Assembly (NCBI GenBank): GCA_036273715.1
Contig: DASUHB010000073.1
Coordinates: forward strand, 16,653-80,652
Direction: 5' to 3'
Source of the DNA: Gemmatimonadaceae bacterium
GTDB lineage: Bacteria; Gemmatimonadota; Gemmatimonadetes; Gemmatimonadales; Gemmatimonadaceae
Length of the DNA: 64,000 bases
The notes beneath the pieces are model-generated. The model was not told the origin of the DNA. It saw only the letters and a program-made list of their open reading frames with translations, and did not search any database. Positions within the stretch are counted from its first letter, which is position 1; the number at the start of each line of letters is the position of its first letter. The translations under genes and the position numbers were made by a program. This document shows positions 9,381 to 17,814 of this stretch, piece by piece.

Positions 9381-10276
9381 CGCCCGATCCCCCGCTCCAT
9401 GCGCATGCGGAAAAAGCGCAGCAGCGGTTCCACGTAGCTGCGCTCGGTGCGCACCGCGATCTCGTCGATGGCCAACCGCCGAAAGAGCTGCGTGCGCGCG
9501 TCGCGCTCGGTGCGCACCTGCCGGTCGTAGCGCTCGCGCACCTTGCGATCGCTGGTGTTCACGTCCACCGTGGCGCCGGTCTCCGGATCGGTGAACCGCA
9601 CCAGACCAACGTCGGGCAGCACGCGCTCGCGCGGATCTTCGATGGTCACCGCGACCACATCGTGTCGTTGGGCGAGCTGCTTGAGCGGACGCTCCAGCGC
9701 CGGCGCCACGAAATCCGAAATCACGAAGATGATCGTGCGGTGCGGCAAGAGCCGCGACAGATATTCGGTCGCACGCCCGATATTGGTGCCCGCGGACTCG
9801 GGCTGCCAGGCAAGCAGATCGCGCACCAATCGCAGCACGTGCCGCCGTCCCTTCCCGGGCCGCACGAGATGCTCGATGCGATCGGTGAACAGCAGCGCGC
9901 CGACGCGATCGTTGTTGCGAATGGCGGCCATCGCCAGGATGGCGCTCAGCTCCGTCGCCAGCTCGCTCTTGAAGCGCGACACCGTCCCGAAGCGCTCCGA
10001 TCCGGACAGATCGACGGCCAGCATCACCGTGAGCTCACGCTCCTCGATGTAGCGCTTGATGTATGGGTGTCCCATGCGTGCCGTCACGTTCCAGTCGATG
10101 GCCCGCACTTCGTCTCCCGGCTGATACTCGCGCACCTCCGAGAACTCCATGCCCTGACCCTTGAACACCGAGTGGTATTCGCCGGTGAAGAGCGAGTCCA
10201 CGAGTCCACGCGTCTTGAGCTCGATCAGCTTCACCTGCCGGAGCACGTCGGGACTGGGGAGGTGCGACGTCCGCAT
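9377..10276 (-). CDS. DUF58 domain protein (VWA-like) of the MoxR operon
   Basis: 299 residues from the ATG at 10276, which overlaps the moxR stop as TGATG; a GTG one codon upstream is the alternative start. The DUF58 signature is present: GMEFSEVREYQPGDEVRAID, the conserved WNVTARMG segment, then a VWA-like core (LTVMLAVDLSGSERFG). The MIDAS is partial. DUF58 proteins are nearly always next to MoxR ATPases and are thought to be chaperone partners or substrates in that system. This order is kept here. Confidence 0.9.
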   Translation of the reverse strand: MRTSHLPSPDVLRQVKLIELKTRGLVDSLFTGEYHSVFKGQGMEFSEVREYQPGDEVRAIDWNVTARMGHPYIKRYIEERELTVMLAVDLSGSERFGTVSRFKSELATELSAILAMAAIRNNDRVGALLFTDRIEHLVRPGKGRRHVLRLVRDLLAWQPESAGTNIGRATEYLSRLLPHRTIIFVISDFVAPALERPLKQLAQRHDVVAVTIEDPRERVLPDVGLVRFTDPETGATVDVNTSDRKVRERYDRQVRTERDARTQLFRRLAIDEIAVRTERSYVEPLLRFFRMRMERGIGR

Positions 10277-11250
10277 CACGGACTCTCGATGGCCGCCAGA
10301 ATGCGCCGGATGATCTCGTCGCTCGAGACCTCTTCGGCTTCCGCTTCGTAGGTGGTGAGCACGCGATGGCGCAGGATGTCGGGGGCCACCGCCTTCACGT
10401 CGTCGGGCGTCACGAACGTGCGGCCGCGGAGGAACGCGTGCGCGCGCGATCCCTGCGCCAGAAAAATCGTCGCGCGCGGACTGGCGCCGTATTCGATGAG
10501 CGGCGTGAGGTCGGACAGTCCCGCCTCTTTGGGCGTGCGCGTCGCGTGGACGATGTCCACGATGTAATCCACCACACGGTCGTCCACGTACAACTCGGCG
10601 ATGCGTCGCCGCGCCTCGAGAATGACGCTCGGACTTGCAACTGCGTCGATTGGAATCACCTGTCCGCCCGACATGCGCCGCATGATCTCCTTCTCTTCCT
10701 GTCGAGACGGATAGCCTACGTGCAGCTTGAGCATGAACCGGTCGACCTGCGCTTCGGGCAGTGGATACGTGCCTTCCTGCTCGATCGGATTCTGCGTCGC
10801 CAGCACGAGGAACGGCTCCTCGAGCGGATGCGTCACGCCGCCCAGGGTGACCTGTTTCTCCTGCATTGCCTCGAGCAACGCGCTCTGCACTTTCGCCGGT
10901 GCGCGGTTGATCTCGTCGGCGAGTATGATGTTGGCGAAGATCGGGCCCTTCTTGGCGCGGAACTGACCCGTCTGTTGGTCGAAGATCTGCGTGCCGATGA
11001 CATCGGCGGGCAACAGATCAGGCGTGAACTGAATGCGCTGGAACGAGGTGTTGATTGCTTCGGCGAGCGTTTTGACCGTGAGCGTTTTTGCGAGACCCGG
11101 CACGCCCTCGAGCAGCACGTGTCCACCGGTGAGCAACCCGATGAGGAGTCGCTCGACCATGTAATCCTGGCCCACGATCCGGCGGCCGACCTGTTCGAGA
11201 ATGCCCTGGACCAGCGCCGTATCGGCGGCCGGCATCGCGCGTGTCGCCAC
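10276..11250 (-). CDS. moxR: MoxR-family AAA+ ATPase
   Basis: 324 residues. Walker A is GVPGLAKT at about 51-58 and Walker B is IILADEIN. A sensor region (ATQNPIEQEGTYPLPEAQ) and the C-terminal AAA lid follow, all typical of the MoxR group. A GTG at 11250 is preceded by GGAG with a 6-nt spacer, so it is preferred over the ATG at 11235. It is the first gene of a six-gene operon with 4-5 nt overlaps down to 3615. MoxR ATPases are believed to mature or insert the VWA partners. Confidence 0.93.
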   Translation of the reverse strand: MATRAMPAADTALVQGILEQVGRRIVGQDYMVERLLIGLLTGGHVLLEGVPGLAKTLTVKTLAEAINTSFQRIQFTPDLLPADVIGTQIFDQQTGQFRAKKGPIFANIILADEINRAPAKVQSALLEAMQEKQVTLGGVTHPLEEPFLVLATQNPIEQEGTYPLPEAQVDRFMLKLHVGYPSRQEEKEIMRRMSGGQVIPIDAVASPSVILEARRRIAELYVDDRVVDYIVDIVHATRTPKEAGLSDLTPLIEYGASPRATIFLAQGSRAHAFLRGRTFVTPDDVKAVAPDILRHRVLTTYEAEAEEVSSDEIIRRILAAIESP

Positions 11251-11412
11251 GACAGCTCCACACTGTGAAGGGTGAGTCGAAAACCTTCAGTAATACTACG
11301 CGTGGCTCAGGAAGGTTCGATGCGTCGGGAGGCGATCGTGTGTCCGGTCACGCACAATGAGCCTGCGGCATCGGTGCCGGCATGTACGGCTATCGAGACG
11401 CGGACAGAGCGC

Positions 11413-11462
11413 GGACACAACAGACACGACCCGAGCATAGCACTCTGCCCGTCCGCCCTGCG
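11413..11462. repeat. Dispersed intergenic repeat, copy 1 (modules A and B adjacent)
   Basis: Lies between moxR and the 3' end of the next minus-strand gene. Positions 11413-11437 match 22870-22894 at 23 of 25 bases. Positions 11438-11460 match 22964-22986 at 20 of 23. Both copies share TAGCACTCTGCC exactly. At 22.9 kb the two modules are separated by 69 bp. The rest of 11251-11466 holds nothing else recognisable. Confidence 0.6.
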
Positions 11463-11466
11463 TACT

Positions 11467-13098
11467 TCACCGCTTGACTCGGAACCCACCGTCCTCGTGT
11501 TCAAAAATCCAGACGGCGAGTTGGGCAGGTGCAATCGGCGCATTCGGATCGACAGCGGTCCAGTCGGCACCGGAGCCGTTACCGGCGTGGGCTGTTGTAT
11601 CGACGATCGAGCGTGCCCGCCGCACCCATTGCTCCATGTTGGACGGGCGCAAATCGACCCAGCCGCGCGGCGCGATGTCGGTGCCACGGCCGTCGGGGTG
11701 AACGACAACAGATTCGCCGCGCAAGACAGATTGTCCGTCGGACAGCAGAATGGGAAGCCCAACGGAGAGGATCTGGCGGCGAATCGCGTGTTCGCGTTCG
11801 CGGAGCAACGATTCGGCGTCGTGCGCGAGACGTGCCGGATCGGCCGTCGAGAGCAGCCGCACCGACGAGCACAGCCGTCCGAGCGCGTATGCCTCGTAGA
11901 GGAGCTTCGTGAGCCGCGGCGGACCGAGCATCTCGAACGCAATCGATCGCACGTGGTGTTCTTCCTCCAGGCGCGCGAGCCCGTCGACCGCCACCGCGCG
12001 CAGATAGCCCGCCCGATAGGTGGGTCCGAACGTCGCGCCATCGAGCGCCGCCACGACATCCTTGCCCGTCGGCCGGCCCTGCACTTCCGTGACCACCGTT
12101 TCGGCGATCTCTTCGGGCGTCACGAGCTCCATCTGGCCTAACGCACTCACCGTCTCGAATTCGTCGCGCGCGAACACGCCGTTCTCGCCGACGTCGATGA
12201 ACACGTTCTCGAGCGGCTCGCCGGTGCGCGTCCATCCTGCCGCATCCGGCGCGAACGCCGCATCGACGGACAGCGGTTCGGCGCAGTCGACGATCTCGAT
12301 GGTGCGGCCGCGGCGGCGGATGGCGCCGTAGCCCAAGCGGCGCCAGGCGATCGCGGCGGTCGGCTTGATCTCGATCGTCGCCGGCGCGCCGGGCGTCCTG
12401 CCTAACAGAAACAGCAGCAGGCTCTGCGCCCCGGCGACCGCGCTCTTGGACATGAGCGTGCGCGACGGCTTCTCTTCGCTGTGCGTGTACGGGATGTTGA
12501 GTCCCATGCCGCCGGTGCCGCTCGTGCCGATCTTGACGTAGGTCTGCGTGCCGGCGCGGCGCATGCCCTCGACCAAGGCTTCGATGTGCCGGATGAGCTG
12601 CGGCAGCGGCAGCGTGAGCAGATGTCGTTCGACGCCCTCCCGCGTCACGGTGCCGGCGTCGGCCGCGCGCAACAGCGACAGCGCGCTCGCGTGACCATCC
12701 TGGTAGGCGAGCGCGGTGGCGGTGTTGACGCAATCGACGACGAGGTCGGGGCGATAGTCCACCAACCAGGTGAAGAGCAGATTCTGATCGAGCGGGCTCT
12801 GGCCGTAGGGCGCGACGTAGTCTTCGACCAGACGGCGCCGCGCGGACTGGTCGGCGAGAATCTCGTCTCGCGAGCGCGTCGCGAGGTCGGCCGGCGCGAA
12901 GATGTTGCCCCACGCGGCGTCGATGGCGATGGCGCCGGCCAGTGCGCGCAGCTCGGCCACCGCCGGCTCCGCCTCCTCGCGCGTGAGGCCCGTGATGATG
13001 AGCCGCCGCGGCGTGAACGCCAGCAGGCGCTGCGCCACGGCCATCCCCACCAGGCCGCTGCCGCCTAACAACAGGACCGTCGAGTTCCGCAGTTCCAT
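11467..13098 (-). CDS. Uncharacterised NAD(P)-binding Rossmann-fold protein
   Basis: 543 residues opening MELRNSTVLLLGGSGLVGMA, with the glycine-rich dinucleotide motif GGSGLVG near residues 12-18, as in short-chain or extended dehydrogenases. A conserved-looking YVKIGTSGTGGMGLNIPYTH stretch lies mid-protein. No substrate can be assigned. It is not obviously co-transcribed with moxR, because about 215 bp of repeat-containing DNA separates them. It ends in FEHEDGGFRVKR. Confidence 0.75.
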   Translation of the reverse strand: MELRNSTVLLLGGSGLVGMAVAQRLLAFTPRRLIITGLTREEAEPAVAELRALAGAIAIDAAWGNIFAPADLATRSRDEILADQSARRRLVEDYVAPYGQSPLDQNLLFTWLVDYRPDLVVDCVNTATALAYQDGHASALSLLRAADAGTVTREGVERHLLTLPLPQLIRHIEALVEGMRRAGTQTYVKIGTSGTGGMGLNIPYTHSEEKPSRTLMSKSAVAGAQSLLLFLLGRTPGAPATIEIKPTAAIAWRRLGYGAIRRRGRTIEIVDCAEPLSVDAAFAPDAAGWTRTGEPLENVFIDVGENGVFARDEFETVSALGQMELVTPEEIAETVVTEVQGRPTGKDVVAALDGATFGPTYRAGYLRAVAVDGLARLEEEHHVRSIAFEMLGPPRLTKLLYEAYALGRLCSSVRLLSTADPARLAHDAESLLREREHAIRRQILSVGLPILLSDGQSVLRGESVVVHPDGRGTDIAPRGWVDLRPSNMEQWVRRARSIVDTTAHAGNGSGADWTAVDPNAPIAPAQLAVWIFEHEDGGFRVKR

Positions 13099-13103
13099 CG
13101 TGC

Positions 13104-13823
13104 CTAACGTTTCAGAGTGATCAGTTCGCGCAGCCCCGCGTGCTCGCGCGCCGTGGGCGGGCGGGTCTCACCCGGCGCCAGGCGGCCCAGGTGCACGGGG
13201 CCGAATTGGACGCGCACCAGACGCTCGACGCTCAACTCGAGCTCGCGGCACAGGCGCCGCACCTCCCGGTTTCGGCCCTCGGCGATCGTGACGCGGAGAA
13301 TCCATCGGCCCGCGTCCACCGGCGTCGCTGCAATATCGTGCAGATCGACCGGGCCGTCGTGCAACACCACGCCGCGGCGCGCTGCCCGTACGGCCGCCGG
13401 CGCATCGCCCTGCACGGTGACCTCGTACGTGCGCTCGACCTCGCCGCGCGGATGCATGAGCGCGTGGGCCGCGGCGCCATCGGTCGTGAACAGCAGGACG
13501 CCTTCGGTCAGGTAGTCGAGACGTCCCACGTACGTCAAACCTGGAATGGCCGGCACGAAGTCGAACACCGTGCGCCGTCCGCGCGGGTCCGACCGCGTGG
13601 TCATCACGCCGGCGGGCTTGTTGAGGACGAGCCACCGCTCGGCGACGGGGCCGCCGATGCGCTTGCCATCGACGACGATCGCGTCGCGATCCGGGTCGAC
13701 CACCTGGCCGATCGCAGCCGTCGAGCCGTTGATGGTAACGCGGCCCGATTCGACGAGGGCCTCGGCTTTGCGACGGGATGCGACACCCGCACGCGCGAGC
13801 GCGCGCTGAATGCGCATCGGCAT
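13104..13823 (-). CDS. rluB: 23S rRNA pseudouridine synthase, RluB/RsuA family
   Basis: 239 residues from the ATG at 13823; a second ATG at 13817 is possible. An N-terminal S4 RNA-binding domain (RIQRALARAGVASRRKAEAL) precedes the synthase core. The core has the catalytic-Asp motif GRLDYLTEGVLLFT and the motif GRNREVRRLC. RluB, RluE, RluF and RsuA share this design. The link to scpA/scpB is a widespread arrangement and favours RluB. It starts 5 nt after the scpB stop. Confidence 0.88.
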   Translation of the reverse strand: MPMRIQRALARAGVASRRKAEALVESGRVTINGSTAAIGQVVDPDRDAIVVDGKRIGGPVAERWLVLNKPAGVMTTRSDPRGRRTVFDFVPAIPGLTYVGRLDYLTEGVLLFTTDGAAAHALMHPRGEVERTYEVTVQGDAPAAVRAARRGVVLHDGPVDLHDIAATPVDAGRWILRVTIAEGRNREVRRLCRELELSVERLVRVQFGPVHLGRLAPGETRPPTAREHAGLRELITLKR

Positions 13824-13828
13824 GGCGA

Positions 13829-14371
13829 TCAGAGCGGACGTGGCTCCGCGCGCAGCGCTACGGCCAGCTCGTCGGCGCGCGGCAGCTCGCCCAGATGCCG
13901 CAGCGCGAACTGTTCGAGGAACGCAGGCGTGGTGCCGTAGCGCAGCGGTCGGCCTAACCCTTCGCCGCGGCCCACCACGTCGATCAACCCGCGCTCGAGG
14001 AGCGTCTTGAGCATCCCGCCCACCGACACGCCGCGGATCTCTTCGATGTCGGCGCGCCCGATGGGCTGCCGGTAGGCGACGATCGCCAGCGTCTCGAGCG
14101 CCGCCGACGACAGCCGCTGCGGCCGCGACGCCAACTGCGCCCGCTCGATGGTCTCGGTGAATTCCGGGCGCGTGAGCACCTGCCAGCCGCCGCCTAACTC
14201 GACCAACTCGACGCCGTGTCCCTGGTTGTCGTAGCACTCGCGGATCTCGTCCAGCGCCATGGCGAACGCGGCGGGCGACGATTCGGGGTCGAGCGCGTAG
14301 AGCTCGTCGAGCAGCACCGGGCGGTCGCTCGCGAACAACGCGGCCTCAAGCAGCTTCGCTAGCGGCGTCAC
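13829..14371 (-). CDS. scpB: Segregation and condensation protein B
   Basis: Winged-helix kleisin-associated subunit of the SMC-ScpAB condensin, 180 residues. Visible motifs are LLEAALFASDRPV, LETLAIVAYRQPIGRADIEEIRGV and GRGEGLGRPLRYGTT, all typical of ScpB. A GTG at 14371 is chosen because GGAG lies 7 nt upstream. An ATG at 14386 would add five residues. The start overlaps scpA by 26 nt. Confidence 0.94.
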   Translation of the reverse strand: MTPLAKLLEAALFASDRPVLLDELYALDPESSPAAFAMALDEIRECYDNQGHGVELVELGGGWQVLTRPEFTETIERAQLASRPQRLSSAALETLAIVAYRQPIGRADIEEIRGVSVGGMLKTLLERGLIDVVGRGEGLGRPLRYGTTPAFLEQFALRHLGELPRADELAVALRAEPRPL

Positions 14372-15122
14372 GAGAAATCTCCACATCGGCGAACGGACGC
14401 GGCTGGCGGAGCCGCAACTCCCCGCGGCGCGCCAGCTCGAGCAAGCCGAGCAGCGCCGACAGCACTTCCCAGGGCTCGGCATCGAGCGCCACGACGTCGC
14501 GCCAGCGCGCGCTCGCCCGTAAGGCGAGCACCGCGCGAATGGTGGCGATCGCGCCCTCCACGTCGAGCGCGCGCGGCACGATGTCGTGCACGTCGGGCTC
14601 GCGCAGCAGGCGGAGCACGCGGTCGACGGCCGCCAGCAGCTCGGGCAGCGACAGCGAGAGCGGCGACGCGGGCGGGGCCACCGGCTCGGCGACGAGGTAG
14701 CCGCGCGCGAACCGCCGCCGGCGCTCCTCGCCGCGATGCTCGAGCACGTCCACCACCTCACGCACCTGCTGGTACTCGAGCAGCCGCCTAACGAGCTCGG
14801 CGCGCGGATCGTCCCAGGCGTCGTCGTCGCCGTGGCGCGGCAGCAGCATCTGCACCTTGATGCGTAAGAGCCGCGCCGCCATCTCGAGATAGTCGGCCGC
14901 CTGGCCCAGGCCTAACGTATGAATGCGCGCCAGAAACTGCTCGCAGATGCGCGCGATCGGGATGTCGGTGATCTCGACCTGCTCTTCCCGGATCAGGGTG
15001 AGCAAGAGGTCGAGCGGTCCCGAGAACTGGTCCAGCTCGACGACGAACGGCGACTCGTCGTTAGGCTCGGCCTCGGCGGTGAACGGCACGCTCGGCATGG
15101 GCTCGATGGCGACGGCGCTCAC
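14346..15122 (-). CDS. scpA: Segregation and condensation protein A
   Basis: Kleisin subunit of the SMC-ScpAB complex, 258 residues. The N-terminal SMC-head-binding motif FSGPLDLLLTLIREEQVEI is clear, followed by ARICEQFLARI and ADYLEMAARLLRIKVQMLLP. A C-terminal winged-helix region ends before SRDAASEAA. A GTG at 15122 overlaps the protease stop as GTGA, matching the local pattern; an ATG at 15098 is the alternative. Confidence 0.94.
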   Translation of the reverse strand: MSAVAIEPMPSVPFTAEAEPNDESPFVVELDQFSGPLDLLLTLIREEQVEITDIPIARICEQFLARIHTLGLGQAADYLEMAARLLRIKVQMLLPRHGDDDAWDDPRAELVRRLLEYQQVREVVDVLEHRGEERRRRFARGYLVAEPVAPPASPLSLSLPELLAAVDRVLRLLREPDVHDIVPRALDVEGAIATIRAVLALRASARWRDVVALDAEPWEVLSALLGLLELARRGELRLRQPRPFADVEISRDAASEAA

Positions 15123-15811
15123 AGAATGCCCGCGAGAAACTGACTCGGTACGATGAACTGCACCACCGGTTGGACGAGGTACGCGTAGCCGACGAACGCG
15201 GGCTTCATCCAGATATCGAGAAAGCCCACGCCGACGTAGAGCAACACGATGAGAATGATGATCCCGTAGCGCCCGAGCTTCTGATACTCGAGCGACCACG
15301 CCGGCGGCAGGAAATACTTGAGCACGTGCGAGCCGTCGAGCGGCGGCAGCGGCAACAGGTTGAACATCGCCAGAAACAGGTTGATCAAGATCCCGTAGAT
15401 CACCATGGCCTGCAGGATCGCAATCACGCCCGCTGTCGCCGGAACGCCGCGCGCGATGAGTCCCAGGATGACTAACACCGGCACGCTCACGATTGCGATG
15501 AAAATGTTCGTGGCAATGCCGGCCAACGACACGATGATGTCGCCCCGCTTGAACTTCCTGTAGTTCCGCGGATTCACCGGAACCGGCCTTGCGCCGCCGA
15601 TGATCGGACCGTGCGCCAACCACATCACGAGCGGCAACAGAATGCTCATGAACGGGTCGATGTGCTTGATTGGATTCCAGGTGAGACGGCCGAGCTGATA
15701 CGCTGTTGGATCGCCCTGCTTGAGGGCAGCGTACCCATGCGCGTACTCATGCGCGATCATCGCGAAGAGCAGCGGCGGAAATGCCAGGAGAAAAGTCTGA
15801 AATGACCCCAA
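15119..15811 (-). CDS. Site-2 protease family (M50) membrane metalloprotease
   Basis: 230 residues, polytopic. The zinc motif HEYAH lies at about residues 21-25 in the first hydrophobic segment. The second conserved motif, NLLPLPPLDGSHVL, is in a later span. This matches the compact M50 group without PDZ or CBS domains, often found next to scpA and trpS. Substrates are unknown. It is first in a protease-scpA-scpB-rluB operon. Confidence 0.9.
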   Translation of the reverse strand: MGSFQTFLLAFPPLLFAMIAHEYAHGYAALKQGDPTAYQLGRLTWNPIKHIDPFMSILLPLVMWLAHGPIIGGARPVPVNPRNYRKFKRGDIIVSLAGIATNIFIAIVSVPVLVILGLIARGVPATAGVIAILQAMVIYGILINLFLAMFNLLPLPPLDGSHVLKYFLPPAWSLEYQKLGRYGIIILIVLLYVGVGFLDIWMKPAFVGYAYLVQPVVQFIVPSQFLAGIL

Positions 15812-15903
15812 GTATCGCCGGCCAAGGTGAGAAGCGAGTCTGCCTGACTCGTCGGCGCGAAAGGTAGCGGGCCACTCTGCCTAAGTCAAAGATTTGTCGC
15901 GCC

Positions 15904-15932
15904 TTGACATCGATTACGTGCACTTCTAGACT
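15904..15932 (+). promoter_or_regulatory. Sigma-70-type promoter of rpsT
   Basis: TTGACA at 15904-15909, a 17-nt spacer, then TAGACT at 15927-15932. It lies 45 nt before the rpsT start in the divergent gap with the site-2 protease. The -35 match is perfect. Confidence 0.75.
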
Positions 15933-15976
15933 ACGCGCTTCGCGGGACCATTTCATCGAGCGCGTTGGAGACCCGA

Positions 15977-16216
15977 GTGCCACGGATCGATTCAGCAAAA
16001 AAGAACATGCGCAAGTCGCGCGCGGCAGCGGTCCGGAACCGCGCCCAGCGCTCCGAGCTTCGCACCGCAGTCAAGAAGGCGAGTGCATCAGACGCCACCG
16101 ATGCGCACAAGAAGCGCGCGGTCCAACTGCTCGACCGCGCAGCACGCAAAGGCCTGATTCACCGCAACGCCGCAGCGCGCCGCAAAAGTCACCTGTCTAA
16201 AGGCGCACAAGGCTGA
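15977..16216 (+). CDS. rpsT: 30S ribosomal protein S20
   Basis: 79-residue basic protein. It reads PRIDSAKKNMRKSRAAAVRN and continues with RSELRTAVKKA and ALIHRNAAARRKSHLSK-like sequence, as in S20 (start of 16S rRNA binding SAKKRxR...NRxxKSxLRTxxKK). The GTG at 15977 is chosen because GGAG lies 6 nt upstream; a TTG at 15965 would precede the Shine-Dalgarno sequence. It is a single gene with its own promoter. Confidence 0.93.
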   Translation: MPRIDSAKKNMRKSRAAAVRNRAQRSELRTAVKKASASDATDAHKKRAVQLLDRAARKGLIHRNAAARRKSHLSKGAQG

Positions 16217-16342
16217 AAGGCGGACAACGCCGACAAAGCCCGACAAAACGCTGATCGCTCGGCTGTAAGGGACGCGACGTCCCCGTACAGCCGAGCGATC
16301 AGCGTTTTGTCCGGCTTTGTCCGCGTTGTCCGCCTTTCAGCC
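16211..16342. repeat. 132-nt near-perfect palindrome between convergent genes
   Basis: Left arm 16211-16267 and right arm 16286-16342 pair over 57 nt with only two mismatches, around an 18-nt loop that itself holds GGGAC/GTCCC. It lies in the gap between the rpsT stop and the zinc-ribbon gene stop. It could end transcription in both directions but lacks a long T-run. It contains the CGGACAA/TTGTCCG word shared with other palindromes in the window. Confidence 0.85.
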
Positions 16343-16372
16343 TTTGTCCGTCCCTGTCCCGTTTTGTCCGCC

Positions 16373-17374
16373 TTAAAGGGCGGCGAGCTCTGCCCCGCAG
16401 CGCTCGCAATACCATTCCGTGGGATAATTGAGCGTGCCGCACTCCTGGCACTTGAGCGTCTTCACCTGATCCTGTCCCCCTTCCTTGGGCAGCGTGTTCT
16501 CCTCGACCGCTCGCCCAACGGTCGGCAGTGACGCACCGGTGGTGCTCGACACCTGCGGCGGCGTGTGCGATCCGATTGCGCCCGACGCCGCGGACCGCGA
16601 TCCACTGCCCTGCGTGCCGGCGCCGCTTCCTACCGCGACGCCTTCGCCGCTAGTGCGCGGCTCGATCATCGTCTTGAGGAACTCGAGATCGTCGAACGGA
16701 CCGCCCGTTGGGCGAACGTCCGGTCCGCTGTTGCGGCGCGGCGCTGCGGAACCGGGAAGCACGTCGGAGGCGGGCGCCGCGGGCGCCGCGGCGGCCGGGC
16801 GCGCGGGAGTCTGCACACCGCGCTCGAACGACACTTGCTGCCAGTCGTCGCGTTTCGTCGCCGGCTGCGGAAGGGCCGCAGGACGCCGCTGGCTGTCCGG
16901 TGCTTGACTCGCCGGCGCCACCGCAGGCGCCGATGCCGGCGTCCCGCCGCTCGCCTCGAGCATCGCACGCAACTTCGCCAGCTCTTCCGCGACGTGAGAC
17001 CGTTCATCGGCGACTGCGGCCAGGGCGGTCTCCGTGCGCGAGCGGATCTCCTCGTGATCCTCGGCGCTCAACTCGCCGACCGTCGACCGCAGCTCCGCCT
17101 CGAGCGCCTCGTCGCGATTCTTCGCGTCGTCGGCATCGAGCGTCGTCAGGCGTTCCATGAACGAGCGCTCGAGGTTCTGCAGTGCAGCGCGATGCGAGCC
17201 GAGCTCTTCGACCACGCGGGCGAGACGGGACGCATAGTCCTCGTGCACGCGCTCGAAGATGTGCGACGGCGTGCTCGCGCGCTTTGCTTCGAGCATCGCA
17301 AGCCACGACTCGTAGCGTTGCCGCTCTTCGAACAACGCCGTCACCTGCTCCGTGTTTACCGCTGGCTCCGTCAT
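16373..17374 (-). CDS. Coiled-coil protein with C-terminal zinc ribbon, function unknown
   Basis: 333 residues. The N-terminal half (about 1-145) is charged and helical, likely a coiled coil (LFEERQRYESWLAMLEAKRA). The middle is a low-complexity Ala/Pro/Ser/Gly linker. The last 25 residues form a zinc ribbon with CQECG...YCERCG. The start overlaps the aldolase remnant stop (ATGA), so it is the last gene of the pyr operon. No function can be assigned. Confidence 0.78.
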   Translation of the reverse strand: MTEPAVNTEQVTALFEERQRYESWLAMLEAKRASTPSHIFERVHEDYASRLARVVEELGSHRAALQNLERSFMERLTTLDADDAKNRDEALEAELRSTVGELSAEDHEEIRSRTETALAAVADERSHVAEELAKLRAMLEASGGTPASAPAVAPASQAPDSQRRPAALPQPATKRDDWQQVSFERGVQTPARPAAAAPAAPASDVLPGSAAPRRNSGPDVRPTGGPFDDLEFLKTMIEPRTSGEGVAVGSGAGTQGSGSRSAASGAIGSHTPPQVSSTTGASLPTVGRAVEENTLPKEGGQDQVKTLKCQECGTLNYPTEWYCERCGAELAAL

Positions 17375-17814
17375 GCCTTCCCCCGCCGGCTCGTGCGAGC
17401 CGTGCTGCGCGATTGGACATCTGAGCGTCGCGCGCGGGCAGCGACTAACGCAGCCATCTGCTCCGCCGTGAGCTCGTTCACTCGACCGACCACACGCGCC
17501 GCCGGCACGGTGCGCGCCGCGTGTTCCATGCGTTCGTGCGCGGTCTCGGGCGACGGACCCAAGGCGACCGCGCCGTGATTAGCCAACAGAAACGATCCCG
17601 TCGCCGCCGAAGGATGCGCGTGCACAACCGCCATGACGGCCGGCCGTCGTGAGTACATTCTAAGGTCTAAAAAGACTTCCGACGATGGTTCACCGCAACT
17701 TCGTGTCCCGCGCGAGGTTCGACGGCTCCCATCAAGTGCCACCTCGAGCAGCTCCGACGGTCGGACGTCCGCCTTCGACATGGGCGCGGGCGTCACCAAC
17801 ACCCCGCGCGTCAT
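17371..17814 (-). pseudogene. Class II aldolase/adducin family, N-terminally truncated and internally deleted
   Basis: 147 residues beginning MTRGVLVTPAPMSKADVRPS. Class II aldolase marks are all present: PSSEVFLDLRMYSRRP (catalytic Glu), VVHAHP (two zinc His) and LLANHGAV (third zinc His). The family spacing between HxH and NHG is about 60 residues; here it is about 13, so some 48 residues are missing. The N-terminal substrate-loop region (GNxS motif) is also gone. Even so the frame is intact and flanked by ATGA overlaps with pyrC and the zinc-ribbon gene, so it may still be translated. It is called a pseudogene by inference. Confidence 0.7.
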
